Shown: piece after piece, positions 1 to 7,371 of the stretch
How the letters are laid out: the number at the start of each line of letters is the position of its first letter
How positions within the stretch are numbered: the stretch's first letter is position 1
NCBI GenBank assembly: GCA_020072565.1
Contig: JAIQGI010000024.1
Location: 1-64,000, forward strand
Reading direction: 5' to 3'
Length of the DNA stretch: 64,000 nt
Source: Terriglobia bacterium
GTDB taxonomy: Bacteria; Acidobacteriota; UBA6911
Notes under the pieces: generated by a model
The model's database searches: none
Told to the model about the DNA's origin: nothing
What the model saw: the letters and a program-made list of their open reading frames with translations, nothing else
Translations under genes and position numbers: made by a program

Positions 1-67
1 CTTTGATCGCTTCCACCGCTACCTTGGCCTTGAGTGTCCCATCATACCGCTTCCGCTCTCTTTTCAT
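1..67 (-). CDS. IS3-family transposase OrfA, N-terminal part (cut by window start)
   Basis: The reverse strand reads MKRERKRYDGTLKAKVAVEA and then IK before the window edge. This basic N-terminus, leading into a K-A-K-V-A-V-E-A-I-K helix, is typical of the helix-turn-helix OrfA of IS3-family elements (IS2/IS407-like groups). OrfA binds the terminal repeats and is fused to OrfB by frameshifting. The ATG at 67 follows GGAGGAGCGAGCG, an adequate ribosome site. The element's terminal repeat lies 45 bp upstream, where it should be. Only 22 codons are visible, so subgroup and integrity cannot be judged. Confidence 0.7.
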   Translation of the reverse strand, partial: MKRERKRYDGTLKAKVAVEAIK

Positions 68-111
68 CGCTCGCTCCTCCGAGGCGGCAGCGATTTTACA
101 CCTTAATCACC

Positions 112-134
112 TGTCCAGTTTTTGGGGTACACCA
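112..134 (-). repeat. Terminal inverted repeat of the IS3-family element
   Basis: Read on the minus strand, this begins TGGTGTACCCCAAAAACTGG, a well-known IS3-type end motif, and is followed by the transposase start 45 bp further in. It marks the element boundary. The recombinase remnant to its right runs directly into it, so the insertion cut that gene near its 3' end. The partner repeat is outside the window. Confidence 0.65.
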
Positions 135-360
135 TAAACCACGCGTTTGATGACAGCGCGCAACAGCCACTTGCGGTCCCGTGGCGTGGTGGTCGGCGCA
201 TTCCAGATCTGTGTCACATCCTGAGCCATCTGGCGCACCCGCACGCACTCGACCTCGCTCAGTTCCCGCATCAATACGAGGCCGAACTGTCCCGCGGCCG
301 CTATGAGGCCGCGGACGCCGCCAACAGGTTAGTGGCCGCGGAACCGGTATCGGACCCAGA
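130..360. pseudogene. Serine recombinase remnant, internally inverted
   Basis: Two pieces of the C-terminal region of a large serine recombinase lie here on opposite strands. On the plus strand (about 263-340) the frame reads QYEAELSRGRYEAADAANRL. This matches the coiled segment that carries R-Y-x-A-V-D-P-x-N-R-L-V in that family. On the minus strand (about 257-130) the frame reads QMAQDVTQIWNAPTTTPRDR and then KWLLRAVIKRVV, which is the stretch normally found downstream in the same protein. In an intact gene both are on one strand, so an inversion or a join between copies occurred near 258-262. The IS3-type end then removes the last codons. No catalytic domain remains, so it is non-functional. 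Confidence 0.55.
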
Positions 361-501
361 CATGGCGTTTGCGTGGTAGCGGAGCGATCAATCTGCGCTG
401 CCATTAGGTGCGCGTGCGCCTAAATAGCCAATGAAGGGCGACTAATCCGCCCTGCAATAAAGGATTGGTGTGCAAAAAAAGCAGATCCAAGACCCCCGTT
501 T

Positions 502-585
502 GGCTATAAAATGCCGCTTGGCCGGGGATTCATGCCCCGAGGTTGACATACCCGCTTTTTATCAGCTGGAGATAGGGGATCCTGA
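502..585 (+). repeat. R1 repeat, diverged copy
   Basis: This is recognisably related to the R1 family found further on. It shares the block ending in ATAAAATGCC (TATAATGCC in R1), a GGGG...CCCC hairpin, the GTTGACATA block and the GGGATCCTGA block, in the same order and spacing, but with many substitutions and small deletions. It may represent an older subfamily. It lies about 85 bp upstream of the protease gene. Apart from this copy I see nothing recognisable between 380 and 595. Confidence 0.5.
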
Positions 586-595
586 AGAGGCAGCC

Positions 596-649
596 ATGAA
601 CATTAGGCAGCCAATTCTTCTTATCCTCTTAGCGGTACTTCTGTTTTAA
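596..649 (+). CDS. Possible 17-residue hydrophobic leader peptide
   Basis: A tiny frame, MNIRQPILLILLAVLLF, starts 76 bp upstream of the protease gene. It resembles an isolated membrane anchor or signal segment. GAGGCAGCC just before the ATG could act as a weak ribosome site. It could be a translated leader, the orphaned signal peptide of the following gene, or chance. It begins just after the diverged R1 copy. Confidence 0.2.
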   Translation: MNIRQPILLILLAVLLF

Positions 650-671
650 TCCTCAACGAGGTCTGACAAAC

Positions 672-1133
672 ATGGCTACCTACCAAATCAATGTGCCCGT
701 GGTAACCCAAAGTAAGACGATGTTATGCTGGCATGCATCGGCCCAAATGATATGGTTCTATTGGCAAAACCTTACGCATCGGGCAGGCCCGATGTTTACG
801 CTCGTGAAAGAATGGAACGACAACGGCGGTGTGACAGTTAACGATTTCATAAGACTGGCAAAGGCTGTTGGCCTGAAAGCAGCGCCCCGAAAGAAGACCG
901 CCTACAGCAGTGATGATTTGGCTCAAATGCTAAGACAGCACGGACCTATTTGGTGCGCCGGATTCTGGTATGGCCCCCCTCACATTGTGGTTCTAACGGG
1001 GGTCATGAATGATATCGTTTTCATAAATGATCCCGGCGGCGGTCTTAAGAAGACAGGCACCGTAAGCTGGTTCAACCAGAAGATGGCTCAGGTCGAGGGT
1101 GGATTAATGTACAAGGATCCACTTGCCTACTGA
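672..1133 (+). CDS. Papain-like cysteine protease (peptidase C70/AvrRpt2-like)
   Basis: This is a 153-residue single-domain protein. A likely catalytic Cys19 sits in Q-S-K-T-M-L-C-W-H-A-S, close to the N-terminus as in peptidase C70 and C39-like folds. His104 lies in G-P-P-H-I-V-V-L-T-G, and Asn119/Asp120 in F-I-N-D-P-G-G. The order Cys, His, Asn/Asp and the spacing fit a compact papain-like peptidase that hydrolyses peptide bonds. No signal peptide is seen, so it is cytosolic or delivered by another route. Codon use is slightly more AT-rich than the neighbourhood. The ATG follows AACGAGGTCTGACAAAC. R1 begins 30 bp after the stop. Such proteins occur as bacteriocin-processing enzymes, effectors and orphan peptidases, and nothing nearby identifies the substrate. 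Confidence 0.65.
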   Translation: MATYQINVPVVTQSKTMLCWHASAQMIWFYWQNLTHRAGPMFTLVKEWNDNGGVTVNDFIRLAKAVGLKAAPRKKTAYSSDDLAQMLRQHGPIWCAGFWYGPPHIVVLTGVMNDIVFINDPGGGLKKTGTVSWFNQKMAQVEGGLMYKDPLAY

Positions 1134-1163
1134 TCAAAGAAATTGTTAGAAGACAGTTCGAAT

Positions 1164-1327
1164 CCGGCAATACTGAAGCTGTTCCCAAATTCGGCATCCT
1201 CTTCTGCCGTTATGGGTTATAATGCCCTCCGGGACGGGATTTCAGGGGACTTTGCCCCGGAAGTTGACATAACGGCCCCTTATCGGAAGTAGGCGAAGAC
1301 GCTGCGAGCGGGATCCTGACGAGCCCG
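1164..1327 (+). repeat. R1 repeat, copy lacking the 3' end
   Basis: It starts at CCGGCAATACTGAAGC and runs to GACGAGCCCG, where it stops about 35 bp short of full length. It contains the R1 internal inverted repeat CCGTTATG (1207-1214) and CATAACGG (1268-1275), enclosing GGTTATAATGCC and a GGGG-ACTTTG-CCCC hairpin. The reading frame of the PLD-like gene opens inside its last codons, so it abuts a 5'-truncated gene. Confidence 0.85.
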
Positions 1328-1361
1328 GTTAACGGCGGACTGGTTATCGCACGCCCTATTT

Positions 1362-2789
1362 ATGAATGGCCGCTTGAAGATTTTTTTGGGTGACTATCAA
1401 GATGATGGTCACGTCCAGCCCCTGCATGCGAAGCTTTTTATTTTTGAGACGCCCCGCCATTACTTCATCGCTTACGGAAGTGCAGACTTCACCTCAGCTG
1501 CTCTCATGGCAACGGCTAAATCGCGCAATGTTGAAACTCTGCTGCTTTATTCACTGGTCCCCAAGAAGTCTGTCAATCCACGTGCGCTTTGTGATCCCGA
1601 CATGTCTGCTGTCCTTTTAACGAAGGAAGAAGACCTTCAGACCTCCAAAGAAGATAGAACGATCGGCTCCCCCGCTGTTGTCGATATCACGATAACGGAA
1701 GCATTTCTTGACGACCGATCCATCGCCATTAGCACGGAAACACGGGCCCCCTATGACCTGACCACAGTTAAGCTGGCATTGGAATTCCCTTCCGTACAAA
1801 ATGCCGAACTGCCATTAAGAGCATGTGGTGGCCGCCTTGTTGGTGAAGTTCCGGACAAACTGCTGGCAAAGCTTAGTGATACGATGTGCGTAGTGTTTTT
1901 GCGAGACCGCGTCAAAGGACATCAAGTAAGCAATAAAATCCTGCTTATAAATTTGTTGGATATCGATACCAACAACAGCATACGTCGCGAACGGCACATT
2001 CGCGAGGCCCAGCAAAGTGCTCAGCAGTTTTTCACCGTGCTGAATGACCTTATTCGGGCTGGCGATGAGGCGGCGTTATTGGCATTCTTAAATTTCTGCG
2101 ACATTCCTCTTATCAACGTTCCGAGACCACCTTTTTTGCGAGGAAGGCCAGTTTGGGAAGGCCGGGAAGGTATGCGGTCACTCGGCGTGCGAAATCTCCA
2201 AATCTGTAAAAACCTGCATGAGGCTGCCCTTAATTTTTTTGATCGGCACTTGCGAAAGCTGCAGCGCCATAGCGAAGCTCGTGCACTGGAAGGTGTCGCC
2301 AACTTTCTTCATATATTCCTGTCGATGGGCGGCCTCCTCAGAGCTCAAATTGAAAGAACTGTGGTAGCCCTCGAGGAAATGCCCGGTGTCATGACGGTTG
2401 ATCAGTGGGCCGAATGCCGTACTTTTTGGGACATCTATTTTCGCCGTTTTAAAGACCTGATGACGTGTTTGTGGGATGAATATCTTGAGCCGATGAGCAG
2501 TGAATACGATGCCAAGGAAATAAAGGAAGCGTTCACTCCCGATCTAGATGCGCTGCATGAACTTATAGATGAAATGTTAAACTACCGGATGCGCATCGAA
2601 AAAGCACGCAAGGAGAAGTGTATCACGGTCGGTCACTATGGCCAGAAGGTCGAGTTACAGTACTTCCAGTGCCTGCTTGGCGAGACTTCCTGGGCGCACT
2701 TTAAGAACAATGTGGCAGACAAGATTCGACATGTCGATATTACGGTCGTAGGGCGAATGCAAAAATCAGCGGTTACCACGCAGGGATAG
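1362..2789 (+). CDS. Phospholipase D-like domain protein, probably 5'-truncated
   Basis: A 475-residue protein. A half HKD motif near the N-terminus, L-H-A-K-L-F-I-F (His22, Lys24) followed by Y-G-S-A-D-F-T-S-A-A-L (Ser40), is the PLD-superfamily phosphodiesterase signature in the form seen in nucleases and helicase-associated PLD proteins. PLD enzymes need two such motifs, in one chain or in a dimer. Only one is present, and the sequence that should precede it is replaced by R1, which ends 34 bp before this ATG. The frame stays open back to 1320, inside R1, and no ribosome site is convincing, so the true start is probably lost. The remaining ~420 residues are helix-rich with no motif I recognise. 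It may have been part of a restriction or defence protein. Confidence 0.55.
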   Translation: MNGRLKIFLGDYQDDGHVQPLHAKLFIFETPRHYFIAYGSADFTSAALMATAKSRNVETLLLYSLVPKKSVNPRALCDPDMSAVLLTKEEDLQTSKEDRTIGSPAVVDITITEAFLDDRSIAISTETRAPYDLTTVKLALEFPSVQNAELPLRACGGRLVGEVPDKLLAKLSDTMCVVFLRDRVKGHQVSNKILLINLLDIDTNNSIRRERHIREAQQSAQQFFTVLNDLIRAGDEAALLAFLNFCDIPLINVPRPPFLRGRPVWEGREGMRSLGVRNLQICKNLHEAALNFFDRHLRKLQRHSEARALEGVANFLHIFLSMGGLLRAQIERTVVALEEMPGVMTVDQWAECRTFWDIYFRRFKDLMTCLWDEYLEPMSSEYDAKEIKEAFTPDLDALHELIDEMLNYRMRIEKARKEKCITVGHYGQKVELQYFQCLLGETSWAHFKNNVADKIRHVDITVVGRMQKSAVTTQG

Positions 2790-2827
2790 GATCGATGCAA
2801 TTCACAGGCATCCAAAGGAGAATTCCT

Positions 2828-2949
2828 ATGGCTGAGCAGAAGATCACGACTTTTTTAATGTTCTTCGGCAAGCGCTGGGCAAGGTGCTGAACCTGCGTCC
2901 CGAGCAGAAGATCATCCTGACGCAATCGGTCGGGTATCCCAAGAAATAG
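2828..2949 (+). pseudogene. Fused scraps of a VOC (PhnB-like) gene and a nitroreductase gene
   Basis: An ATG with a strong AAAGGAGAATTCCT ribosome site starts MAEQKITTFLMFFGK, which resembles the N-terminus of PhnB/3-demethylubiquinone methyltransferase-like VOC proteins. The frame stops after 20 codons. From about 2873 another frame reads ALGKVLNLRPEQKIILTQSV and then GYPKK before a stop at 2949. This resembles the extreme C-terminus of nitroreductase-family proteins (typically ...Q-P-V-G-Y-P). I infer a deletion that joined the start of one gene to the end of another. Neither piece can be active. Confidence 0.4.
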
Positions 2950-3003
2950 GAAAGCAGAAAGGAGACGGAAAACGGCAAAAAGTACTCCGGAATAATCCGG
3001 CTG

Positions 3004-3024
3004 CACGGGCTGAAAGCCCGTGCC
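3004..3024. repeat. Short GC-rich palindrome (CACGGGCTGAAAGCCCGTG)
   Basis: CACGGGCT-GAA-AGCCCGTG is a perfect 8-bp stem with a 3-base loop. A related GTGGCACGGGCAGAAAC occurs at about 3070, so the two halves frame the stretch just upstream of the WD40 gene. This kind of palindrome is a common REP-like interspersed sequence in GC-rich genomes. It could also act as a terminator hairpin for what lies upstream. Confidence 0.35.
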
Positions 3025-3131
3025 ACGTTGGAATGTGGAATCCGTCATCCTGGAGGGGAGTCACTGGTTTTTGTGGCACGGGCAGAAACCTCCTGTTTTC
3101 TATCTGCTGTATTCCAGCTTTTGGGGGTAGC

Positions 3132-5381
3132 ATGCAAAAAAAAGGGCTGTTGTGCGTGTGGGTGTGTGCGCTGGTTCTGATGCCTCATGTCCTGTCCCAA
3201 CAGAGGGGCGGGCTTCCCGCGAGCTCCAATGGGATCTATTCAGCCGCTTTTTCGCATGACGGCAACCTCGGTGCCTTTGTTCAGCCGGGCACACTGACGC
3301 TCGTTCAGATCGATCCTTGGAAGGTCCGGTGGAACTACCGTTTTCAACCCGGCAGTCTGCAGGCGCTGACCTTCTCGCCGGACGGGACGCGGATTGTCAT
3401 CTGCATACAGGCATTCCGTTCCCGATCCGCCATCGGCGAACCTCTTGATCCCTATGTATCGGTTCAGGTGCTGGAAACGAGCACCGGACGGGTCATCGCA
3501 CAGCACAACGGCAAAGGTGCGACCAGCACGCTCGCAATCTGTATCGATGCCGGCAACTCAGTCCTGGCGGTCGTCGCCCGATTGTCTATCGAGGTTCTGC
3601 TCTGGAACGTGTCGACCGGCAATATCACGGTGCTTTACAACCAGCCGTTCGGGTTTCGTTCGGCGGCCTTAACCCCTGCGGGGAACATCCTGGCCCTGGC
3701 CGTTACCTCGAAGCGCGGGCTCAACGAATACGAGGTAAACCTGTATGACCCGCATACCGGCAAGCTGTTGGGCAATCTGTCCCGCGGATCCTCGCAGACA
3801 CAGGAACATCCGCTCGCCTTTTCATCTGACGGTGGCATGCTGGCTTTCGGCACCGAAGATTGGAACTACCAGAATCTGAAACGTGGTGAAATCAGGATGT
3901 TCGAGATGGCGACCCGCAAACTCGTCCGTACCATCCGCAGCTTGAACATTCCGATTCACTCGCTGCTGTTTCAAGATGACGGGCAGAGGATACTGGGCTT
4001 GGGATCCGATCCTTATGAACTGGATGTCCGGCCGGCGCTTATCGACAGAACATTGCGAATCTGGGACGTCCGCACCGGAAATCAGTTGAATGAATATGAA
4101 CTGGAAAACCCTGCCGGCGCGATGAGAAGCATGGGAATCAGGATGATCCAGGTTCCCGGCAAGGAACTATTCTGCACAATTGGCAGCGGCGGCCTGCTTT
4201 TGTTTTATCATCCCGGAAACGCCCAGGTGGCCGCCACGATCTCGCCCGCGGAGCTCTCCGAAAACGCCGTTTCCCAGGGTCTGCCGGCTCCTGTCCCCGC
4301 CGGGCGTTCCGGACGCGTGGTTTCGGCGCATCGCATCCTGACGGTCCGACCGCAAGGGGACGGGCGATTGTTTGCCGCAAGCGATGACGGAAATTTGTAT
4401 TTCTGGGACCTGACGGGGCGAATGCGCGCAAACCGGAGCGAAATTCCCGTAATATCGGAGGTCATTGCGCTATCGCCGGATGGAAAATCAATGGCGGTGG
4501 CGGGTAGTCCGGCTGGAACGGTCATAATCCGGCCCACTTCGGTAGACGCAGGCACCCGCAGCCTCGCTGCCTTTTCTGCCCCGGCCACTGCTCTCGCCTT
4601 CTCGGCCGACGGGGCGTGGTTTGCTGCCGGAGCCACCGACGGTGCCATATCGGTGTTTCGTACCGATAACTGGCAACCACTGAAAGCCCTGGCAGGACAT
4701 GCGGGCGCGATCCGCGCGCTTGCTTTTTCTCCCGATTCTGCGCAATTGGCAAGCGGCGACGACGATCTCGCCGTGCGGGTGTGGAATTTGAAATCTGCCG
4801 AGGTGCTGCACGTGCTGACGGGCCACAAGAAGCGTATCACGGCCGTTGCATTCCGCGCCGACGGCACTTCCATGGCAAGCAGCTCGGCCGACTCGACCGT
4901 CATGTTGTGGGATGTGCGCGCAGGCAAAATGATACGAAAGCTCAGCGGTCATCCCGGCCCGGTTCATGATGCCTGTTTTTCACCGGATGGTTCGATGCTG
5001 GTCAGCGGCGGCGATGACGGGGTTCGATTGTGGGATCCAAATACGGGAAAACTGACGCGGATTCTGCTCGAACGCCGGTCCGGCGAATCCCCTGGCCCGC
5101 CTGTCACTAAGGGCCCCTACTTTGCCGAATCAATCACGACCCTGTCGTTTTCGCCGGACGGCAAGGTGCTCGCATGCGGCGGCGGCAACAACTCGCTCGT
5201 GGTTTGGGACACCGCCACCTGGAAGTCTCGCCCTGTCCGCGCCGGCAATGGACCTCCCCAAGCGGAAGACCTTAGTACACGAGTTCATAAACGCGCTGTG
5301 CCGAGTGTTTTTCTTGCCAGAGGTCGGGCCGGGTTTCTTCCTGGGAAGAGGTATTCGGTAGGACGAACGATCTTCCAATAA
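3132..5381 (+). CDS. Secreted WD40-repeat beta-propeller protein, 3' end replaced
   Basis: I start it at the ATG at 3132 (MQKKGLLCVWVCALVLMPHV), which gives a clear Sec signal peptide ending near L-S-Q-Q. An upstream in-frame start at 3033 would bury that signal. Many repeats of the form L-A-F-S-P-D-G/S...L-A-S-G-x-D-D...V-R-V-W-N/D follow across some 700 residues, strongest from about residue 480 on, enough for one or two propellers. Such proteins act as protein-binding scaffolds and have no catalytic residues. From about 5275 the reading frame runs antisense into an IS91-associated recombinase remnant, so the last ~35 residues (from about the second R-A-G-N-G) are not native. The propeller may therefore lack its closing strand. 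The neighbours give no partner. Confidence 0.75.
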   Translation: MQKKGLLCVWVCALVLMPHVLSQQRGGLPASSNGIYSAAFSHDGNLGAFVQPGTLTLVQIDPWKVRWNYRFQPGSLQALTFSPDGTRIVICIQAFRSRSAIGEPLDPYVSVQVLETSTGRVIAQHNGKGATSTLAICIDAGNSVLAVVARLSIEVLLWNVSTGNITVLYNQPFGFRSAALTPAGNILALAVTSKRGLNEYEVNLYDPHTGKLLGNLSRGSSQTQEHPLAFSSDGGMLAFGTEDWNYQNLKRGEIRMFEMATRKLVRTIRSLNIPIHSLLFQDDGQRILGLGSDPYELDVRPALIDRTLRIWDVRTGNQLNEYELENPAGAMRSMGIRMIQVPGKELFCTIGSGGLLLFYHPGNAQVAATISPAELSENAVSQGLPAPVPAGRSGRVVSAHRILTVRPQGDGRLFAASDDGNLYFWDLTGRMRANRSEIPVISEVIALSPDGKSMAVAGSPAGTVIIRPTSVDAGTRSLAAFSAPATALAFSADGAWFAAGATDGAISVFRTDNWQPLKALAGHAGAIRALAFSPDSAQLASGDDDLAVRVWNLKSAEVLHVLTGHKKRITAVAFRADGTSMASSSADSTVMLWDVRAGKMIRKLSGHPGPVHDACFSPDGSMLVSGGDDGVRLWDPNTGKLTRILLERRSGESPGPPVTKGPYFAESITTLSFSPDGKVLACGGGNNSLVVWDTATWKSRPVRAGNGPPQAEDLSTRVHKRAVPSVFLARGRAGFLPGKRYSVGRTIFQ

Positions 5382-6059
5382 GCTCGCAGCCAAGCCAGAA
5401 GCGTAGGAGAGAGGGGAACATCCCGGTCGCTTCTCCATTTTCCTTGATTGGCGCGGATCATCATGCGTTTGGAGTCGATGTCGCCAATGCGCAATTGCAG
5501 GGCTTCTGAAGCACGAAGCCCGGTACCATAACCGAGGATCACCAACAGGCGGTGCTTGAGATTGGGAATAGCCTGGATGAATCCGCAAACTTCGTCCAGA
5601 CTGAGAATGATGGGGCGCTTCCTGGGCTTCTTGGCATACGGGATCTTTTCGAAAACCCAATCGACATGCAGCGTGTTCTGGTAAAGAAAGCGGAGGGCGC
5701 AGACAGCGCCATTGAAGGTGCTCCAACCAAGTTTGTTCTCATTTCTGAGGTAGACCTGATAGGTCCGAACTTCTTCAGGACCCAGCAAAGCCGGTGACTT
5801 GCCAAAATATTTTGCGAATTTGGCGACCTGATCGATGTATGCTTTTTGCGTGGTGACAGCAAGATTGCGCACCCGCATGTCCTCGGACATACCTTGACGC
5901 AAGGGCGTAACCATAACGGCTCCTTTCTGAGTTGAATGTTGCTTAGGCACCAACATTTTCCCTCAGGAAGGAGCCTTTTGTCTTTATGGATGGGCGCTTA
6001 CCTTACGTTTCCACAGAGAACCTCAAGGTCAGAGCGCTACCGCGCAGCGGTTTAGTTCA
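5275..6059 (-). mobile_element. Remnant of an IS91-type element (recombinase end only)
   Basis: This carries a broken tyrosine recombinase and the outer end of an element related to the intact one at 7021-9719. The shared outer end reads GCTACCGCGCAGCGGTTTAG at 6036 here and GCTACCGCGGAGCGGTTTCG at 9695 there. It is a small hairpin (ACCGC..GCGGT) that must be the end beyond the recombinase start. The transposase half and the opposite end are missing. The left boundary, where the WD40 gene is cut, lies close to 5275. The two elements differ too much to be a recent duplication. Confidence 0.6.
5285..5914 (-). pseudogene. Tyrosine recombinase/integrase, frameshifted and truncated
   Basis: The start MVTPLRQGMSEDMRVRNLAV parallels the intact integrase at 8609-9484 through the SAM-like core-binding domain and the first catalytic arginine (G-L-R-A-S-E). 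Near 5325 the frame breaks. The other frame then continues E-K-H-S-A-Q-R-V-Y-E-L-V, the expected next segment of a phage-type integrase, before similarity ends at about 5275. The HxxR, H and tyrosine catalytic residues are therefore lost and the protein cannot recombine DNA. It is a relic of the IS91-type element described above. Confidence 0.75.
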
Positions 6060-6121
6060 GAAAGTCTGTTTAGACCTCAAACTGCGGAAGTCGGGCTAGC
6101 CCTTGGACTTGAACGAAGTGG

Positions 6122-6132
6122 TATAACTGTTA
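6122..6132. promoter_or_regulatory. Palindromic operator candidate of the BrnT/BrnA operon
   Basis: ATAAC-T-GTTAT is a perfect 11-bp palindrome 12 bp before the brnT start codon, in an AT-rich patch (GTATAACTGTTATATC) that also offers a -10-like TATAAC. BrnA is a DNA-binding antitoxin that represses its own promoter, so this is the natural place for its site. The assignment is by position only. Confidence 0.4.
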
Positions 6133-6144
6133 TATCATTCTATC

Positions 6145-6423
6145 GTGCGATTCAGGTTTAGCAGGGCAAAGAGCGACGCACTGAGAAGAAATCCGAAGCG
6201 CGCAATCGGTTTCGAAGAGGCGCAAGAGATCTTCACGCATCCTTATTATCAAGACCAGCGCAACGACGATCCAGAACAGTACCGCGCGATCGGATGGGCG
6301 AAGGGCCGCCTAATCTCCCTCATCTTCGAAATCCGCGAGGACGGCTTGGGGGAATATTATCACTTGATAACCCTGTGGCGGGCGACGCTGCAGGAGAGGA
6401 AGCTTTATGAAGAAAACGAGTAG
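6145..6423 (+). CDS. brnT: BrnT-family toxin (RNase)
   Basis: A 92-residue basic protein matching the BrnT family (RelE-like fold ribonuclease that cuts mRNA and stops translation). It has F-R-F-S-R-A-K-S-D-A-L-R-R-N-P-K-R-A-I-G-F-E-E-A near the N-terminus, R-A-I-G-W-A-K-G-R-L in the middle and a late L-I-T-L-W-R-A-T, all in the positions usual for BrnT. The start is GTG at 6145 with no clear Shine-Dalgarno sequence, which may mean a leaderless or weakly translated message. The antitoxin gene follows with a 17-bp overlap, the standard toxin-first order of brnTA. BrnA represses the operon and is degraded under stress. The gene looks intact. Confidence 0.75.
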   Translation: MRFRFSRAKSDALRRNPKRAIGFEEAQEIFTHPYYQDQRNDDPEQYRAIGWAKGRLISLIFEIREDGLGEYYHLITLWRATLQERKLYEENE

Positions 6424-6679
6424 GAAAAAAGCGGCGCCAGCGGAATCCATCGCCACAAAGGCGGAGAGGGGAGAGGACGTTTCGCGCTACTTCACCAATC
6501 GGGGCAAAATGATGCAACCCATTCAGCGGATCAACCTGGATGTGACGGCGGACATGTTGCAGGAATTGGATCGGGCCGCAACCGAACTGAACGTGAGCCG
6601 TCAGGCGGTGATCAAGGTCTTGATCCGCCACGCGCTGGATCAACACCACTTGGCTCAGCAGGCACGGCGAAACAAGTGA
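6407..6679 (+). CDS. brnA: BrnA-family antitoxin
   Basis: A 90-residue protein overlapping brnT. The basic N-terminus (KKTSRKKAAP) and middle region probably wrap the toxin. The C-terminal I-N-L-D-V-T-A-D-M-L-Q-E-L-D-R-A-A-T-E-L-N-V-S-R-Q-A-V-I-K is a ribbon-helix-helix domain typical of CopG/BrnA antitoxins that bind DNA as dimers. The likely roles are to neutralise BrnT and repress the operon through the palindrome at 6122. AGGAGAGGAAGCTTT before the ATG is a good ribosome site, stronger than that of the toxin, as expected when antitoxin must be in excess. Confidence 0.75.
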   Translation: MKKTSRKKAAPAESIATKAERGEDVSRYFTNRGKMMQPIQRINLDVTADMLQELDRAATELNVSRQAVIKVLIRHALDQHHLAQQARRNK

Positions 6680-6911
6680 CGACCCCGGGTGAGTAGGCTG
6701 TCCTTTGTCAAAATCCCGTCCGCACTGAAAGCATTGACGTTTTGGAGTCGCGATGGCAGCCTCGGCCCATATGATTGAAATGTTCTGTTGCCTGATAGCC
6801 TCTATCAGGTCCTGTCCGGCGTCATTTCGCTGAGGTCCTTGGTTTCCCGTTCGTTCGATTGGGGTCCCGGGAGACATCTCCCGGAAGAAATTTCAGGGCG
6901 ACGAAGCGCCC
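6680..6911. other. Gap after brnA with no recognisable gene
   Basis: About 230 bp without a convincing coding frame. GTCCCGGGAGACATCTCCCGG near 6864-6884 can form a small hairpin and could serve as terminator for the toxin-antitoxin operon, though no T-run follows. R1 begins at its right edge. Confidence 0.3.
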
Positions 6912-7020
6912 CCGGCAATACTGAAGCTGTTCCCAAATTCGGCATCCTCTTCTGCCGTTATGGGTTATAATGCCCTCCGGGACGGGATTTCAGGGGACTT
7001 TGCCCCGGAAGTTGACATAA
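6912..7020 (+). repeat. R1 repeat, left half of a copy split by the IS91-type element
   Basis: It runs from CCGGCAATACTGAAGC to GTTGACATAA, where the IS91-type element begins. The missing right half resumes at 9720 with CGGCCCCTTATCGG. Joining the two halves restores the R1 consensus base for base across the junction, inside the right arm of its inverted repeat (CATAA|CGG). Confidence 0.9.
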
Positions 7021-7028
7021 TGCAGAGG

Positions 7029-7102
7029 CGTCTTTCTGAAGTCTCGCGACTCGAGAACGTCGATTCCCGAGGCAATCGTCTTCGCGAGACTTCAGAAAGA
7101 CG
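7029..7102. repeat. 21-bp perfect inverted repeat with nested hairpin (putative oriIS)
   Basis: The left arm 7029-7049 (CGTCTTTCTGAAGTCTCGCGA) is exactly complementary to the right arm 7082-7102. Within the loop CGATT and AATCG form a second small stem. It lies 8 bp inside the element end, downstream of the transposase, where IS91 elements carry the origin recognised and nicked by the transposase. The origin role is inferred from position. Confidence 0.6.
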
Positions 7103-7371
7103 GCGATGAACGAAGCCGCTTACCCACCTGTGTGTTTTGTTTCAATCGTACGAATAAATCCGCGGGCACATAAGTTCCGAATTAGGGGTGGAGCAAAGCT
7201 TCGGAGGGGTGAGCAGGGATCCGATTTGAATGAATCTCCCCGAAATTGCAGCGCGTGTGAGGCCGAAAGAGTGTGGAAGCAGTACGTAAGCCGTCACAAT
7301 GCGCAGACTTCGAGCGATCAGGGGTGAGGCCGAAGAAGAATGAGACTGGGGGTAGTCGAGAGCGTTTACTT

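Noticed and set aside
1164-1327. R1 as a promoter (TATAAT and TTGACA present)
   Set aside because: The two boxes are in the wrong order and ~55 bp apart on the plus strand; the minus strand gives no properly spaced pair either.
672-2789. A defence island made of the papain-like protease, PLD protein and BrnTA
   Set aside because: The genes are separated by repeats and relics, the PLD gene is 5'-truncated, and no known defence module is complete.
6320-6877. Minus-strand frame with C-F-Q-C-G-R near 6740
   Set aside because: It overlaps brnA and brnT antisense, has no ribosome site and only one CxxC; chance frame is more likely.
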